DNA of 64,000 bases from Corynebacterium sp. TAE3-ERU16. Lineage in GTDB: Bacteria; Actinomycetota; Actinomycetes; Mycobacteriales; Mycobacteriaceae. The notes below the pieces were generated by a model. The model saw only the letters and a list, made by a program, of their open reading frames with translations. It was not told the DNA's origin and searched no databases. Positions 28,986 to 40,757 of the stretch are shown piece after piece. The DNA is taken from contig NZ_JAHUTN010000003.1 of the NCBI RefSeq assembly GCF_019209935.1, forward strand, positions 186,001 through 250,000, read 5' to 3'. The translations under genes and the position numbers were made by a program. The number at the start of each line of letters is the position of its first letter. The stretch's first letter is position 1.

Positions 28986-30701
28986 ATGCTGAGCACGATG
29001 CACGACATCCCCATGTCGCTGACCAGGATACTTAGGTACGGTTCGACCGTTCACGGTTCCTCGACGGTCACGAGCTGGGACGACGGCGAGCCCACCGCGC
29101 TGACGTTCAGTGAGATCGGGGCCAGGGCAGCGGCCCTCGCCAACGCACTCAGGGACGAACTGGGCATCGACTCCGATCAGCGGATCGGCACGTTCATGTA
29201 CAACTGTGCCGAACACCTGGAGACCCTCTTCGCGGTCAGCTGCATGGGGGCGGTGTTCAACCCCCTGAACAAGCAGCTCATGGACGACCAGATCGCGCAC
29301 ATCATCAACCACGCCGACGACCGGGTGATCATCGCGGATCCCCGGCTCCTCCCAGAACTGGGGCGGGTTCTGGAACACTGCCCCAGGGTGACGGATGTCG
29401 TCGTCACGGGGTTGCGGGACATCGACACGCTGTCCCCGCATCTGCCCGTACACATCCGGATCCACTCCTACGAATCCCTCATCGACGGACGCTCCACGGA
29501 GTACGACTGGCCCGTCCTCGACGAACACACGGCGGCCGCGATCTGCTACTCGACAGGAACCACGGGCGCCCCGAAGGGAGTCGTCTACTCGCACCGGTCG
29601 ATCTACCTGCACTCCATGAGTCTCCGGACCACGGACAGCTTCGCCGTCAGCCACGGCGTTCCCTTCCTCTGCTGCGTGCCCATCTATCACGTGCTGTCCT
29701 GGGGGGTGCCGATCTCCGCCTTCATGTCCGGGGCGCCGATGATCCTCCCGGGATCGGACCTCTCCGCGCCGTCCCTCGCGAAGATCATCGCGACCACCCA
29801 TCCACGGGCCGCCTCGGGTGTGCCCACCCTGTGGATCTCCCTGATGGTGCACTACCTCTCGAACCCTCCCGAGCGGATGAGCCTCCAGGAGATTTTCGCC
29901 GGGGGATCCCCGGTACCACCGGTCCTGATCAAGATGTGGGAGGAGCGCTACGGCGTGGACGTCATACACATCTGGGGCATGACGGAGACATCGCCGATCG
30001 GCACGGTCGCCCGCCCCCCGATGGGCGCCTCCGGACAGACCCGCTGGACCTACCGGATCAGTCAGGGCCGGTTCCCCGCGTCCATCGAGTACCGCGTCGT
30101 CAACGAAGGACGTGAGGTCACCGGAACCGACCGGAACCAGGGCGAGATCCAGGTACGGGGCAACTGGGTCACCGCCTCCTACTACCACTCCCCCGAGGAA
30201 GACCAGGGCGGCCTCGCGCGGAACTTCCGGGGCGCGGAGGTCGGGGATGCCGCCGACAAATTCACCGACGACGGGTGGCTGCGCACCGGCGACGTCGGTT
30301 CGATCACCCGTGACGGCTTCCTCACCGTCGAGGACCGGGCCCGCGACGTGATCCGGTCCGGCGGTGAGTGGATCTACTCCGTCCAGCTGGAGAACATGGT
30401 CATGGAATCCGAGGAGGTCGTCGAAGCCGCGGTCATCGGTTATCCGGACGACAAGTGGGGTGAACGGCCGCTCGCGGTCACCGTCCTGCATGATGGCGTT
30501 CTCCCGGACCGTGCCACCGCAGAACGCCTCCGGGACAACCTGCGCGAGAAACTGCCCGCCTGGATGCTGCCCGAGTACTGGACATTCGTCGAACAGATCG
30601 ATCGGACCAGCGTGGACAAGTTCGACAAGAAGGACCTGCGGCAGCACCTTGCCGACGGCGACTTCGAGGTCATCCGGCTCAGGGGCCCGGGCGAGCGCTG
30701 A
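28986..30701 (+). CDS. AMP-forming fatty-acyl-CoA ligase family protein
   Basis: This 571-aa adenylate-forming enzyme probably activates a fatty acid to acyl-AMP and then acyl-CoA. ANL-superfamily motifs are ICYSTGTTGAPKGVVYSH (P-loop-like), HIWGMTETSPIG (adenine site), LRTGDVGSITRDGFLTVEDR (ATP-ribose Asp and hinge) and RSGGEWIYSVQLEN. The C-terminal lysine lies in DRTSVDKFDKKDLR. The pattern is closest to medium/long-chain acyl-CoA ligases (FadD/AlkK type). ATG 28986 follows a -10 box at 7 nt. It is divergent from rho. The exact chain length is unknown. Confidence 0.87.
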   Translation: MLSTMHDIPMSLTRILRYGSTVHGSSTVTSWDDGEPTALTFSEIGARAAALANALRDELGIDSDQRIGTFMYNCAEHLETLFAVSCMGAVFNPLNKQLMDDQIAHIINHADDRVIIADPRLLPELGRVLEHCPRVTDVVVTGLRDIDTLSPHLPVHIRIHSYESLIDGRSTEYDWPVLDEHTAAAICYSTGTTGAPKGVVYSHRSIYLHSMSLRTTDSFAVSHGVPFLCCVPIYHVLSWGVPISAFMSGAPMILPGSDLSAPSLAKIIATTHPRAASGVPTLWISLMVHYLSNPPERMSLQEIFAGGSPVPPVLIKMWEERYGVDVIHIWGMTETSPIGTVARPPMGASGQTRWTYRISQGRFPASIEYRVVNEGREVTGTDRNQGEIQVRGNWVTASYYHSPEEDQGGLARNFRGAEVGDAADKFTDDGWLRTGDVGSITRDGFLTVEDRARDVIRSGGEWIYSVQLENMVMESEEVVEAAVIGYPDDKWGERPLAVTVLHDGVLPDRATAERLRDNLREKLPAWMLPEYWTFVEQIDRTSVDKFDKKDLRQHLADGDFEVIRLRGPGER

Positions 30702-30834
30702 AGCGATCGCCGGTGGTGAAGCGCCCCCCGACTTCTCCGGGGCCGTCGACCGAGATCCGGCCGCCGGTGACAACCGGCCCGGTCCGGGATACCATCAGGG
30801 AACGAAATCTGCAGCCCCGCCGAAAGGAACCCCC

Positions 30835-31128
30835 ATGAATCCCAGGGAAGAACTGCCGTTGACCGAGACAACGGGTGCCTGCGGTTGCGGTGAACATGAC
30901 GTGCCGGTTCCGGAACTGGATGCCGCCGCCATCCCGCACGCCATCCGCCACGGAGCGATCCACGGTGCGCTGGGCGTGCTCCCGGTCGGGGCGGCACTCG
31001 TGCTCGTCGCCCCACACAATCCGGTGCCGCTGCTCAACGAGATCGCGGCCCGTGCGGAGTCCTTCGACATGAGGTTCCTGGAGCAGGGGCCGGACGAGTG
31101 GCGCATCAAGTTCACCAGAATGGCCTGA
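30835..31128 (+). CDS. DUF2249-type small protein with CGCGEH motif
   Basis: This 97-aa soluble protein begins [22 protein letters not shown] and contains [19 protein letters not shown] and [27 protein letters not shown]. This is the pattern of the DUF2249 family, SirA/TusA-like small domains often linked to hemerythrin or redox proteins. The CGCGEH cluster may bind metal. ATG 30835 has GAAAGGAA upstream. It lies 133 nt after the acyl ligase gene; co-transcription is possible. Function unknown. Confidence 0.7.
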   Translation: MNPREELPLTETTGACGCGEHDVPVPELDAAAIPHAIRHGAIHGALGVLPVGAALVLVAPHNPVPLLNEIAARAESFDMRFLEQGPDEWRIKFTRMA

Positions 31129-31348
31129 ACCCAGCCCCGGGGAGATTTCCCCGACCACACCTGGGACGAGCCCCACTGTGGCATCATGGGGTGATCTGCA
31201 CAACACCGTGCAGTCAGTGTCATCCCGGGTCACGAAATCCGGTTCCCCGGCCGGCGGCGACGCCGGACCACGGCACCGGACACATGTGACGGGGCGGTAC
31301 TCCACTCGGATCGTCCGGCACGTACCTGCCGGTGGAGGGAATTCAATC

Positions 31349-32476
<1,128 letters not shown>

Positions 32477-32505
32477 TCCCGTCCCACGTCACCGGCGGGC
32501 AAGAG

Positions 32506-32549
32506 ACGGGGTGGCCGGGAGCTCGATCGCTCCCGGCCACCCCGTTTTC
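32506..32549. terminator. terminator between msiK-like gene and thrB
   Basis: A perfect 17-bp stem (32506-32522 with 32529-32545) with a 6-nt loop is followed by TTTT on the plus strand. It lies between convergent genes and may act on both strands. Confidence 0.9.
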
Positions 32550-32554
32550 ACCGT

Positions 32555-33487
32555 CTAATCGACCGTGACCTCTACCGGTCCGGCGACCTCGAGTTCGTGG
32601 ACGGTCAGACCGTCGGCACGCGCCTGATCGAGGATCTGCGGATCGACCGGTTCAGTCGACAGCACCATGACGGTGGGTCCTGCCCCGGAGAGGTACGCGG
32701 GCCAACCGCGGTTGCGCAACCGGTTCACCCACTCGGCGGTCACGGGGAGGACATCCGCCCGGTACGGCTGGTGCAGCCGGTCCCGTGTTCCCTCCCAGAG
32801 CAGCTCGGGATGGTGCTGGATCGCGACGGTCATCACCGCGCAGCGGGAGACGTTGAATCGCGCGTCCATGTGGGTCACATCGCTGGGGAGCACCCGGCGG
32901 ACGGCCTGCGTCGAGGCGCGGAAGTCCGGGACCAGGGCGGTCGCCCGGATCCGCTCGTCCGCGGGGATCCGGACCGCACGGTACTGCGGTTTCGTCGTTC
33001 CGTCGACGGGGACCTCGGTCCAGCCGACGATGGCGCTGCCGAGCACGCTTGCCGCGGCGTTGTCGGGGTGTCCCTCGAAATCACTGGCGAGCTGCACGAC
33101 GGCGGCATCGTCGAGCACGAAGCCGGCCAACCCGTTCGCCGCGGCGACGCCGGCGACGGCGGCGGAGGCGGAGGAACCGAGTCCGCGGGACTGCGGGATC
33201 GAGTTCCGGCACGTGACCTTCAGTCCGGGCGCGGTGACGCCGGCGGCATTCAATCCCGCCCGCACGGCACGGACCACGAGGTGCCGCTCGTCGAGAGGGA
33301 CCTCTCCCTCGCCCTGTCCCTCGACGGTGACCTCGAGACCGGACTCCGTGACCTCGACGTCGACGTGGTCGTGGAGACTCACCGCGAGACCCAGGGTGTC
33401 GAACCCCGGGCCCAGGTTCGCCGAGGAGGCCGGAACCGTGACGTGTGCCGTCCGACCGACGGGAAGTGCGGTGCCCACGGCGATCAC
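32555..33487 (-). CDS. thrB: homoserine kinase
   Basis: ThrB (310 aa) phosphorylates homoserine for threonine synthesis. It is a GHMP kinase: [18 protein letters not shown] at the N-terminus, the ATP loop [20 protein letters not shown], and the C-terminal [17 protein letters not shown] 33487 overlaps the thrC stop as GTGA, so translation is coupled. It is the last gene of hom-thrC-thrB. Confidence 0.96.
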   Translation of the reverse strand: MIAVGTALPVGRTAHVTVPASSANLGPGFDTLGLAVSLHDHVDVEVTESGLEVTVEGQGEGEVPLDERHLVVRAVRAGLNAAGVTAPGLKVTCRNSIPQSRGLGSSASAAVAGVAAANGLAGFVLDDAAVVQLASDFEGHPDNAAASVLGSAIVGWTEVPVDGTTKPQYRAVRIPADERIRATALVPDFRASTQAVRRVLPSDVTHMDARFNVSRCAVMTVAIQHHPELLWEGTRDRLHQPYRADVLPVTAEWVNRLRNRGWPAYLSGAGPTVMVLSTEPVDPQILDQARADGLTVHELEVAGPVEVTVD

Positions 33488-34566
33488 GCCCTCAGACCGA
33501 GCGCCTCGACCACGGCGGCCGGATCAACGTCGATCGGGGTCGGCTCCGGCATCTGCAGCAGCGCTGTCGTCGGGTCCTTGAGGCCGTTGCCCGTGACGGT
33601 GCAGACGACGGTCTGGCCCGGCTCGAGCCAGCCCTCCTCGTGCGCCGCGAGGACACCTGCGACGGAGGACGCGGACGCCGGTTCGACGAACACTCCCTCC
33701 CTACCGGCGATGAGGCGGTAGGCCTCCAGGATCTTCTCGTCGGTGGCGGCGCGGAAGACACCTTCGGACTCGTCGCGGGCGGCGACGGCCGAGTGCCAGG
33801 ATGCGGGGTTGCCGATGCGGATGGCGGTCGCGATGGTCTCCGGGTTGGTGACGGGCTCACCGTTGACCAGCGGTGCCGCGCCCGCGGCCTGGACGCCGAG
33901 CATCCGGGGGCGGCGGCTGGTCACACCGTCGTTGAAGTACTCGGTGTAGCCCTTCCAGTAGGCGGTGATGTTGCCGGCGTTGCCGACGGGCAGGGCGTGG
34001 ATGTGCGGCGCGTCGCCGAGGACATCGGCGATCTCGAAGGCCGCGGTCTTCTGGCCCTCGATACGCATGGGGTTGACGGAGTTGACGAGGGCTATCTCCG
34101 GGTACTCGGTCGTGGTCTTCTGGACGAGTTCGAGGCAGTCGTCGAAATTGCCGCGCACCTGGATGATCTCCGCGCCGTGCATGACCGCCTGGGCGAGCTT
34201 GCCCTGGGCGATCTTGCCCTCGGGGATGAGCACGGAGCACTTGATGCCTGCACGGGTCGCATAGGCGGCAGCCGACGCGGAGGTGTTGCCGGTGGAGGCG
34301 CACATCAGCACCTTCTTGCCGTTGGCGACGGCGTCGGTCACCGCCACGGTCATGCCACGGTCCTTGAAGGAGCCGGTCGGGTTGAGCCCCTCGACCTTGA
34401 GGTAGACGTCGCAGCCGGTGATCTCGGAGATGTGGTGGGCCTTCAGCAGCGGGGTTCCCCCCTCCTGGAGGGTGACGGCCTTCCAGCCCGGAGCCACCGG
34501 CATGCGGTCGCGGTACGCCTCGATCAGGCCGGGCCAGCCACGGTGGACGGGGTTGTGGGAACTCAT
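33484..34566 (-). CDS. thrC: threonine synthase
   Basis: ThrC (360 aa) turns O-phosphohomoserine into threonine with PLP. It is the short bacterial/mycobacterial type. Motifs are [16 protein letters not shown] (PLP lysine), [14 protein letters not shown] and a phosphate-binding [18 protein letters not shown] 34566 lies 4 nt after the hom stop, with AGGTGA about 8 nt upstream; the frame is open to 34596 inside hom. It is placed between hom and thrB. In C. glutamicum thrC is separate, so this order is more mycobacterium-like. Confidence 0.96.
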   Translation of the reverse strand: MSSHNPVHRGWPGLIEAYRDRMPVAPGWKAVTLQEGGTPLLKAHHISEITGCDVYLKVEGLNPTGSFKDRGMTVAVTDAVANGKKVLMCASTGNTSASAAAYATRAGIKCSVLIPEGKIAQGKLAQAVMHGAEIIQVRGNFDDCLELVQKTTTEYPEIALVNSVNPMRIEGQKTAAFEIADVLGDAPHIHALPVGNAGNITAYWKGYTEYFNDGVTSRRPRMLGVQAAGAAPLVNGEPVTNPETIATAIRIGNPASWHSAVAARDESEGVFRAATDEKILEAYRLIAGREGVFVEPASASSVAGVLAAHEEGWLEPGQTVVCTVTGNGLKDPTTALLQMPEPTPIDVDPAAVVEALGLRA

Positions 34567-34570
34567 TGGA

Positions 34571-35908
34571 TCATTCACCTTCCAGTCTAAGGACACTGTT
34601 GACGGTTTTCACTGCGTCGAGCTTCTTGAGCGTCTCGACTGTTTCGGACAGATCGGCCTCGCGCGCGGAATGGGTGACGACGACGAGCCGCGCGGCGTCA
34701 CCGCTCTCCTCCTGGCGAACCGTGCGGAGCGATATTCCGGCATCGGCGAACACGCGGGAGACGTCGGCCAGGACACCGACGCGGTCCTCGACCTCCATGT
34801 CGACGTGGTAGCGGGTATTCACCTCTCCGAACTGCGCGACAGGGAGGTTGGCGTAGGTGGATTCTCCCGGCGCCCGGCCACCGTGGACCTTGTTCCGGGC
34901 GGCGCCGACGAGGTCACCGAGCACGGCCGACGCGGTCGGGGACCCGCCCGCACCATTCCCGTAGAACATGAGTCGGCCTGCGGCCTCCGCCTCGACGAAC
35001 ACGGCGTTGAAGCTCTTGCTGACACTGGCCAGGGGATGATTCCGCGGGACGAGCGTCGGATGAACCCTCGCCGACACCTTCGTGACCCCGTCTTCACCGG
35101 TGATGCGCTCACAGATGGCGAGCAGCTTGATCGTGTATCCGGCGGCGCGTGCGGCCTCGATGTCGCGGGCGGTTATGGAGGAGATGCCCTCGCAGTGGAC
35201 ATCCTCGTAGGTGACCCGGGTGTGGAACGCCAGGGATGCGAGGATGGCGGCCTTGGAGGCGGCGTCATGGCCCTCGACGTCTGCGGTGGGGTCCGCTTCC
35301 GCGTACCCGAGGCGCGTGGCCTCGGCGAGCATGTCGTCGTAGGAGGCACCGGTAGCGTCCATGGCGTCGAGGATGAAATTGGTGGTCCCGTTGACGATGC
35401 CCGCGACGGATTCGACGCGGTCGCCGGCGAGCGAGCGCCGCAGCGGTCCGACGACGGGGATCGCGGCCGCGACCGCGGCCTCGAAGTAGAGGTCCACTCC
35501 TGCGGCGTCGGCGGCTTCCGCCAGTTCGCCTGAGTGCGCGGCCACGAGAGCCTTGTTCGCGGTGACGACGGATTTTCCCGCCTCGAGCGCAGCGAGCACG
35601 AGTTTGCGCGGGTAGTCGATTCCGCCGATGACCTCGACGACGATGTCGACGTCATCACGCTGGATCAGGCCCATGGCGTCTGTCGTGAGCAGATCCTCGT
35701 CGACGGAACCGCGGTGCTTGGCGATGTCGCCCACGGCGATGCCCTTGATCTCGAGCGGGCCTCCGACCCGGTGGGTGAACTCATCGGAGTTCTCCAGGAG
35801 GAGTCGGAATACCTCGCTGCCGACGGTTCCGTGGCCGAGGAGAGCCACGCCCACCGGGCTGCCCTCCCCCTTGCCTGGGTTGTAGGTTGGCTGATCTTTG
35901 ACGGTCAT
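34571..35908 (-). CDS. hom: homoserine dehydrogenase
   Basis: Hom (445 aa, the same length as the C. glutamicum enzyme as known to me) reduces aspartate semialdehyde to homoserine. It has the Rossmann motif [38 protein letters not shown], the catalytic core [12 protein letters not shown] and [16 protein letters not shown], and a C-terminal ACT domain ([21 protein letters not shown]) for threonine feedback. ATG 35908 follows GGAG; the frame is open to 35980 without Hom-like residues. Confidence 0.97.
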   Translation of the reverse strand: MTVKDQPTYNPGKGEGSPVGVALLGHGTVGSEVFRLLLENSDEFTHRVGGPLEIKGIAVGDIAKHRGSVDEDLLTTDAMGLIQRDDVDIVVEVIGGIDYPRKLVLAALEAGKSVVTANKALVAAHSGELAEAADAAGVDLYFEAAVAAAIPVVGPLRRSLAGDRVESVAGIVNGTTNFILDAMDATGASYDDMLAEATRLGYAEADPTADVEGHDAASKAAILASLAFHTRVTYEDVHCEGISSITARDIEAARAAGYTIKLLAICERITGEDGVTKVSARVHPTLVPRNHPLASVSKSFNAVFVEAEAAGRLMFYGNGAGGSPTASAVLGDLVGAARNKVHGGRAPGESTYANLPVAQFGEVNTRYHVDMEVEDRVGVLADVSRVFADAGISLRTVRQEESGDAARLVVVTHSAREADLSETVETLKKLDAVKTVNSVLRLEGE

Positions 35909-36975
35909 GGTGCTCCATGTGGATTCTCGTGAATGTGCTCTGCTGGTGCTCTCCCGGAGACCTGTCCCTGTCCGGTCCACCGGGAGAAGACGCTACGGGA
36001 GGAATCTCCGGTGCGTCTGGACGTACCAGGCCATCATAGACAGACTGTTCCGGATGCTTCAGCGGTGGACCACCGATCACTCCGTTGCCCCGTTCAAGTT
36101 ACCTTTAAGGATGTGATCCGTTCCGGGGATCCTCCTCACGGTGGAACGACTCCGACGCCGCGCGGGGGAACACGGGGTCCACCACGTCGCCCAGACCCAT
36201 GCACTGTCGACCAACCAGGTTCGGGTGTTCGCGAAGGAGTCGGAACGCGGAACGGGTGCGGTCGAAGATCCGGCGTCACGACCATCGGCGCCCCCGGACA
36301 CCGACGACCACGAAACAGCCCCCCCCCCAGAGATGGCCGGAGAAGCCCGCGGACGGCCCCGCTCCGCACCGGTCGACCCGCTGGAACCGGTTCCTTCCAC
36401 GCCGGGGACACGGGAGGCGCTTCCCGGCCCGTCGAGCGGTACCACCTGCCCGTGATCCCCGGACAGGGGAGTCCGGGAGTGATCCCGCACGGCCTTCATC
36501 GGGGCGTCATCGCCACCGGAACGTCACTCGCGCTCCCGGCGGCTGTCCGGGGTCCGGGGTGCCACTCCCCTGCGGGGTTGTTCCGGCGCCCGTCCTGGGA
36601 CGCCTCCGTGAACGGAAGGTTCGACGTCTCCGGTGGGGCCGGGGTAGGGTCGGTTCCTCTGCCGGGCGCTCCCCGCCCCGGGTCCTGAACTTCAGCTGTG
36701 GCCCGACCGTTCCACACCACCTCATCCCCCGTGCACCCCGGCTGCGACCGGCCCCACCTCGCCGCCGGGGTGTCATCGGGAACCGTCCCACGACGCTCAC
36801 CGCTTCCGGAGAGGTTCTCCGGTCGCCCGTACGTGGGCCTCCGACGCCCGTGCCCGGGGGAGGTACCCCCGGGCACGCGGAGAGGGGCCGGACACCTGCA
36901 TCCAGGTGTCCGACCCCTCTCCGGTCAGTTCGATGACGATGTCCTCCGACTTCGCCACGGAGTGCTCCGCGCCCC
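35909..36975. other. 1.07-kb region upstream of hom, no supported gene
   Basis: Several overlapping open frames on both strands exist but show only high-G+C shadow composition and no recognisable motif. On the minus strand TATGAT (36038-36033) is a good -10 for hom, giving a leader of about 120 nt. Two strong hairpins lie at 36849-36923. The rest is unexplained; a decayed gene or an unknown RNA cannot be excluded. Confidence 0.45.
36849..36923. terminator. tandem hairpins downstream of the DUF4190 gene
   Basis: The first stem pairs 36849-36860 with 36866-36877 (12 bp, perfect). The second pairs 36878-36898 with 36903-36923 (21 bp, one mismatch). They begin about 50 nt after the minus-strand gene at 36976 and probably end its transcript. 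Neither has a T-run. Confidence 0.65.
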
Positions 36976-37470
36976 CTAGGAGGCGGTGGGTGCCTCCGCA
37001 GAATCATCTGAATTCTCTTCGACGATCTTGTTCTTCACGTTCTCGAGGCAGGCGTCACGCTCTGCCCCATCGAGCTCCTGGCATTCCTGGATCTGCTTGA
37101 GGTTCTCCTCACCGACGATGTCCTCGGCGGCCTTGAATACCACGAAACCGACGACGAAGCTCAGCACGATGGACAGGACGGAGAGGACGACGGCTGCGAT
37201 GGACAGACCCCTGCCGGCCTTGGGGCCCACGACCTTCTTGGCCTTGACGATGCCGATGATGCCCAGCACGATGCCCACGATCGCCAGGACCCAGTTGAGC
37301 ATCGGAACCCAGCAGAGGATGACGGCGAAGATGGAGACACCCAGCGCCCAGGGGGCGATGGCGTTCTTCTCGGGGCCGGAGGATGCGGCGGGGTAACCGC
37401 CGTAGCCGCCACCCTGCGGGTAGCCGCCGCCCTGCGGGACGTTGTTTCCGGGATCGTTCGGTGTCGTCAT
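36976..37470 (-). CDS. DUF4190-type membrane protein
   Basis: This 164-aa protein has a Gly/Pro/Tyr-rich N-terminus (GGGYPQGGGYGGYPAAS). It has two or three hydrophobic helices (ALGVSIFAVILCWVPMLNW, VLAIVGIVLGIIGIV and AAVVLSVLSIVLSFVVGFVV) and an acidic C-terminal tail. The GKA/KAKKV loop between helices is typical of DUF4190. The tail holds two cysteines (QECQELDGAERDACLE) and may be extracytoplasmic. Function unknown. ATG 37470 is followed by an uninterrupted frame; the open stretch further upstream has no similarity. It lies 155 nt after lysA. Confidence 0.72.
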   Translation of the reverse strand: MTTPNDPGNNVPQGGGYPQGGGYGGYPAASSGPEKNAIAPWALGVSIFAVILCWVPMLNWVLAIVGIVLGIIGIVKAKKVVGPKAGRGLSIAAVVLSVLSIVLSFVVGFVVFKAAEDIVGEENLKQIQECQELDGAERDACLENVKNKIVEENSDDSAEAPTAS

Positions 37471-37625
37471 TGAGATAGCTGCTTTCTGTGTGTTCCGTGG
37501 ACTGTATCGTGTACCCGCACAGACAGACTCTGCCGCGCAGTTGACCACCGGGGCGGCGGGCGGGGAGGTCTCGGTGCCCGGCCAGTCTACGTAACACCAC
37601 CCGCTCCGACAACACCGTCACGGGT

Positions 37626-39104
37626 TCAGAACTCTCCCTCCTCCAGTGCGAGGAGATCGTCGAGGGTCTCCCGGCGCAGCATGAGCCGCGCCCGTCCCGC
37701 GCGGACCGTGACGACCGCCGGACGGGTGAACATGTTGTACCGGGAACTCATCGCGTAGCAGTACGCACCTGTTCCGGCGATCGCGAGCAGATCGCCTGCG
37801 GCGATGTCGTCCGGGTAGATGACGTCGCTGAGCAGGATGTCCCCGGACTCGCAGTGGGAACCTACGACCCTGGTGGAGATCCCCTCACCGTCGACGAAGC
37901 GGTTGACCACGCGACCCTCGTACTCCGCCTGGTAGAGCGCGGGGCGGATGTTGTCGCTCATTCCGCCGTCGACGGACAGGTAGCGGCGGGTGGAGTCCTG
38001 GGCGGTGTGGACGTCCTTGACGGTGCCGACGGTGTAGACGGTCACCGTCGACGGTCCGGCGATCGCGCGGCCGGGTTCAACGAGCAGTTCAGGCGGGGTC
38101 AGTCCCAGGGAATCCGCGTGCGCGTTGACCTCCCGGAGCAGAGTCGCGGCGACCTCCGGCACGTCGAGGGGGTCCTGTCCCTCCGTGTAGGCGATGCCGT
38201 ATCCGCCACCGAGGTCGAGGATCGAGACCGCCTCAGACGCGTCCACCGGATCGAGATCGCGCTTCAGCTCCCCCATCAGTCCCAGGAGGCGCTCAGCGGC
38301 GAGGGAGAATCCCTGGGCGTCGAAGACCTGTGAACCGACGTGGCAGTGGAGGCCGACCAACTTCAGGTTCTCGGCTCCGGCGGCGGCGAGGCACGCGGTG
38401 TGCGCGGAACCGGATGCCAACGAGAACCCGAACTTCTGGTCCTCGTGGCTGGTGGCGATGAACTCGTGGGTGTGTGCCTCGATGCCGGGTTTGACCCGGA
38501 CGAGAACCTCCTGGTCCACCCCCTCCTCCACCGCGATGGCGGAGAGCCTGCCGATCTCCTCGGCGCAGTCGAGAACGACGTGTCCGACACCGGCGGTGAC
38601 GCTCGCGCGCAGGAGCGCGTCGGTCTTGTTGTTCCCGTGCACGGTGATGCGGGACGGCGGGAACCCGGCGGCCAGTGCGACCTGCAGCTCCCCCAGGGAG
38701 GCGACGTCCAGGGAGAGTCCCTCTTCGTCGATCCAGCGGGCGATCGTCCGGGTGAGGAACGCCTTGGAGGCGTAGTGGACGTTGTGCCCCCCGCCGAAGG
38801 CATCGGCCATGTCGCGGCACCGGGAACGGAAGTCATCCTCGTCGACGACGAAGACGGGCGTTCCGTAGGTCTCCGCGATCTCCGGGAGGGGGACCCCCGC
38901 GATGGTCACGACACCGTCATCCTGGCGCCGGGCGTTCCGCGGCCAGACGTGTCCGGGAAGCCCGTTGAAGGTGTCCGCGACCTGATGCACGGCTGACGTG
39001 GATCCGGATGACCCCGCGGCGCGCTTCTCGACGGAGTCGAACCCGCCGTCGGCGATTCCCGCGATGGACCGACGTTCGAGTGACGTCTCGTTGCGGTGAT
39101 TCAT
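37626..39104 (-). CDS. lysA: diaminopimelate decarboxylase
   Basis: LysA (492 aa from this start) decarboxylates meso-diaminopimelate to lysine with PLP. The conserved body begins near [12 protein letters not shown] (about residue 46) and is very close to corynebacterial LysA. It has [10 protein letters not shown] (PLP lysine), [42 protein letters not shown] and [10 protein letters not shown]. The first ~45 residues are not seen in the C. glutamicum enzyme. ATG 39104 abuts the argS stop (TAGATG) with GGAG upstream, so it was kept; a later GTG at 38990 is possible but lacks a ribosome site. argS-lysA form one operon. Confidence 0.95.
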   Translation of the reverse strand: MNHRNETSLERRSIAGIADGGFDSVEKRAAGSSGSTSAVHQVADTFNGLPGHVWPRNARRQDDGVVTIAGVPLPEIAETYGTPVFVVDEDDFRSRCRDMADAFGGGHNVHYASKAFLTRTIARWIDEEGLSLDVASLGELQVALAAGFPPSRITVHGNNKTDALLRASVTAGVGHVVLDCAEEIGRLSAIAVEEGVDQEVLVRVKPGIEAHTHEFIATSHEDQKFGFSLASGSAHTACLAAAGAENLKLVGLHCHVGSQVFDAQGFSLAAERLLGLMGELKRDLDPVDASEAVSILDLGGGYGIAYTEGQDPLDVPEVAATLLREVNAHADSLGLTPPELLVEPGRAIAGPSTVTVYTVGTVKDVHTAQDSTRRYLSVDGGMSDNIRPALYQAEYEGRVVNRFVDGEGISTRVVGSHCESGDILLSDVIYPDDIAAGDLLAIAGTGAYCYAMSSRYNMFTRPAVVTVRAGRARLMLRRETLDDLLALEEGEF

Positions 39105-40757
39105 CTACATCCGCTCCGGTGCTGTGACCCCGACGAGGCGCAGGGCGTTGGCGAGGGTCTGTCGGGTCGCCGCGGCGAGCGCGAGTCGCGCGCGGTGGAC
39201 CGGCTCCGTCTGCTCCCCGCCCCGGGGCAGGATCTGGCAGGTGTCGTAGAAGCGGTGGAAGGTCCCCGCGAGCTGCTCCGCGTACCGGGCGACCCGGTGC
39301 GGTTCCCGAAGTTCGGCCGCCGCGGCGACCACTGCGGGGAACTCCCCGAGGGTCCGGATGAGGTCCCCTTCCCTGGGCTCGGTGAGCAGCGAGAGGTCGG
39401 CACCCGCGTGGTCGACCCCGATCTCCGCCGCCTTCCTGGCGATGGAGCAGAGCCGGGCGTGGCCGTACTGGACGTAGTAGACGGGGTTGTCGCTGGACTG
39501 GGAGGACCAGAGATCCATGTCGATGTCGAGGGTGGAGTCGACGGAGGAACGGATCATCGCGTATCGGGCCGCGTCGACACCGATCGCCTCGACGAGGTCG
39601 TCGAGGGTGATGACGGTGCCCGCGCGCTTGGACATCTTCTTCACCTCGCCGTCCTTGACCAGGCTGACCATCTGGCCGATCATCACCTCGACGCTGTCGG
39701 GGTCGTACCCGAGGGCTGCTGCGGATGCCTTGAGCCGGGCGATGTACCCGTGGTGGTCCGCACCCAGCATGTAGATGCAGAGATCGTGTCCACGCTCGAT
39801 CTTGTCGACGACGTAGGCGATGTCTCCGGCGATGTAGGCGGCGTCGCCGTCGGATTTGATGACGACACGGTCCTTGTCATCGCCGAAGGCGGAGGACCTC
39901 AGCCACCAGGCGCCGTCCGCCTCGTAGAGGTTGCCGTTCTCCTTGAGCATCTCGATGGACCGTGCGACGGCCCCGGACTCGAACAGGGAGTTCTCGTGGA
40001 AGAAGACGTCGAAATCGGTGCCGAACTCGTGGAGGGAGCTCTTGATGTGGGCGAACATCATGTCCACACCGCGGGACCGGAAGGTCTCCTGCATGGTCAC
40101 GGGATCCTGTTCGAGAACACCCGGGACCTCAGATTTCACGGCATCGGCGATCTCACCGATGTAGGCGCCGCCGTACCCGTCGTCGGGGGTCGGTTCCCCC
40201 TTCGCCGCAGCGACCAGCGACCGGGCGAACCGGTCGATCTGGGTGCCGTGGTCGTTGAAGTAGTACTCGCGGGTGACGGTCGCACCGCTGGCGGTGAGGA
40301 TTCGACCGAGTGAATCGCCGACCGCCGCCCACCGGGTGCCACCGAGGTGGATCGGGCCGGTCGGGTTCGCGGAGACGAATTCGAGGTTGATGCGGCGCCC
40401 GGCGACGATGTCGCCGTTTCCGTACGTCTGTCCGGCCCGGAGGATCTCCTCGACGATCTTGCCCTGCGCGTCCGCGGCCAGCCGGATGTTGATGAAACCG
40501 GGGCCGGCCACGGTGGCTTCCGCGATGGCGGCACACTCACCGAGAGCCGCGACGAGCCAGGTGGCGAACTCCCGTGGGTTGGTCCCCACCTTCTTCGCCG
40601 TCTGCATGGCGACGTTCGTGGCGTAGTCACCGTGCTCGGGGTTGCGCGGCCGTTCGACGGTGACCTGCTCCGGCAGGAGCGAGGAGTCGAGGCCGCGGCC
40701 GTCCAGCACGCCGGTGGCGGTGGTCTTGATGAGGGAGGCGAGATCTGTTGGAGTCAC
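39105..40757 (-). CDS. argS: arginyl-tRNA synthetase
   Basis: ArgS (550 aa) charges tRNA-Arg. It is a class I synthetase. The N-terminal additional domain is followed by [16 protein letters not shown], the HIGH-equivalent, the KMSKS-equivalent [15 protein letters not shown], and a DALR anticodon-binding domain ([19 protein letters not shown]) at the C-terminus. It is directly followed by lysA. A 794-nt gap lies upstream. Confidence 0.97.
   Translation of the reverse strand: MTPTDLASLIKTTATGVLDGRGLDSSLLPEQVTVERPRNPEHGDYATNVAMQTAKKVGTNPREFATWLVAALGECAAIAEATVAGPGFINIRLAADAQGKIVEEILRAGQTYGNGDIVAGRRINLEFVSANPTGPIHLGGTRWAAVGDSLGRILTASGATVTREYYFNDHGTQIDRFARSLVAAAKGEPTPDDGYGGAYIGEIADAVKSEVPGVLEQDPVTMQETFRSRGVDMMFAHIKSSLHEFGTDFDVFFHENSLFESGAVARSIEMLKENGNLYEADGAWWLRSSAFGDDKDRVVIKSDGDAAYIAGDIAYVVDKIERGHDLCIYMLGADHHGYIARLKASAAALGYDPDSVEVMIGQMVSLVKDGEVKKMSKRAGTVITLDDLVEAIGVDAARYAMIRSSVDSTLDIDMDLWSSQSSDNPVYYVQYGHARLCSIARKAAEIGVDHAGADLSLLTEPREGDLIRTLGEFPAVVAAAAELREPHRVARYAEQLAGTFHRFYDTCQILPRGGEQTEPVHRARLALAAATRQTLANALRLVGVTAPERM

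Noticed and set aside
35985..36040. Possible 14-residue leader peptide for hom (ATGATGGCC start)
   Set aside because: Its start codons lie inside the likely -10 box TATGAT, so it would not be transcribed, and it has no run of Thr or Ile codons.
36077..36936. Open frames on both strands in the gap upstream of hom
   Set aside because: They overlap each other, show no ribosome sites or family motifs and have random high-G+C composition.
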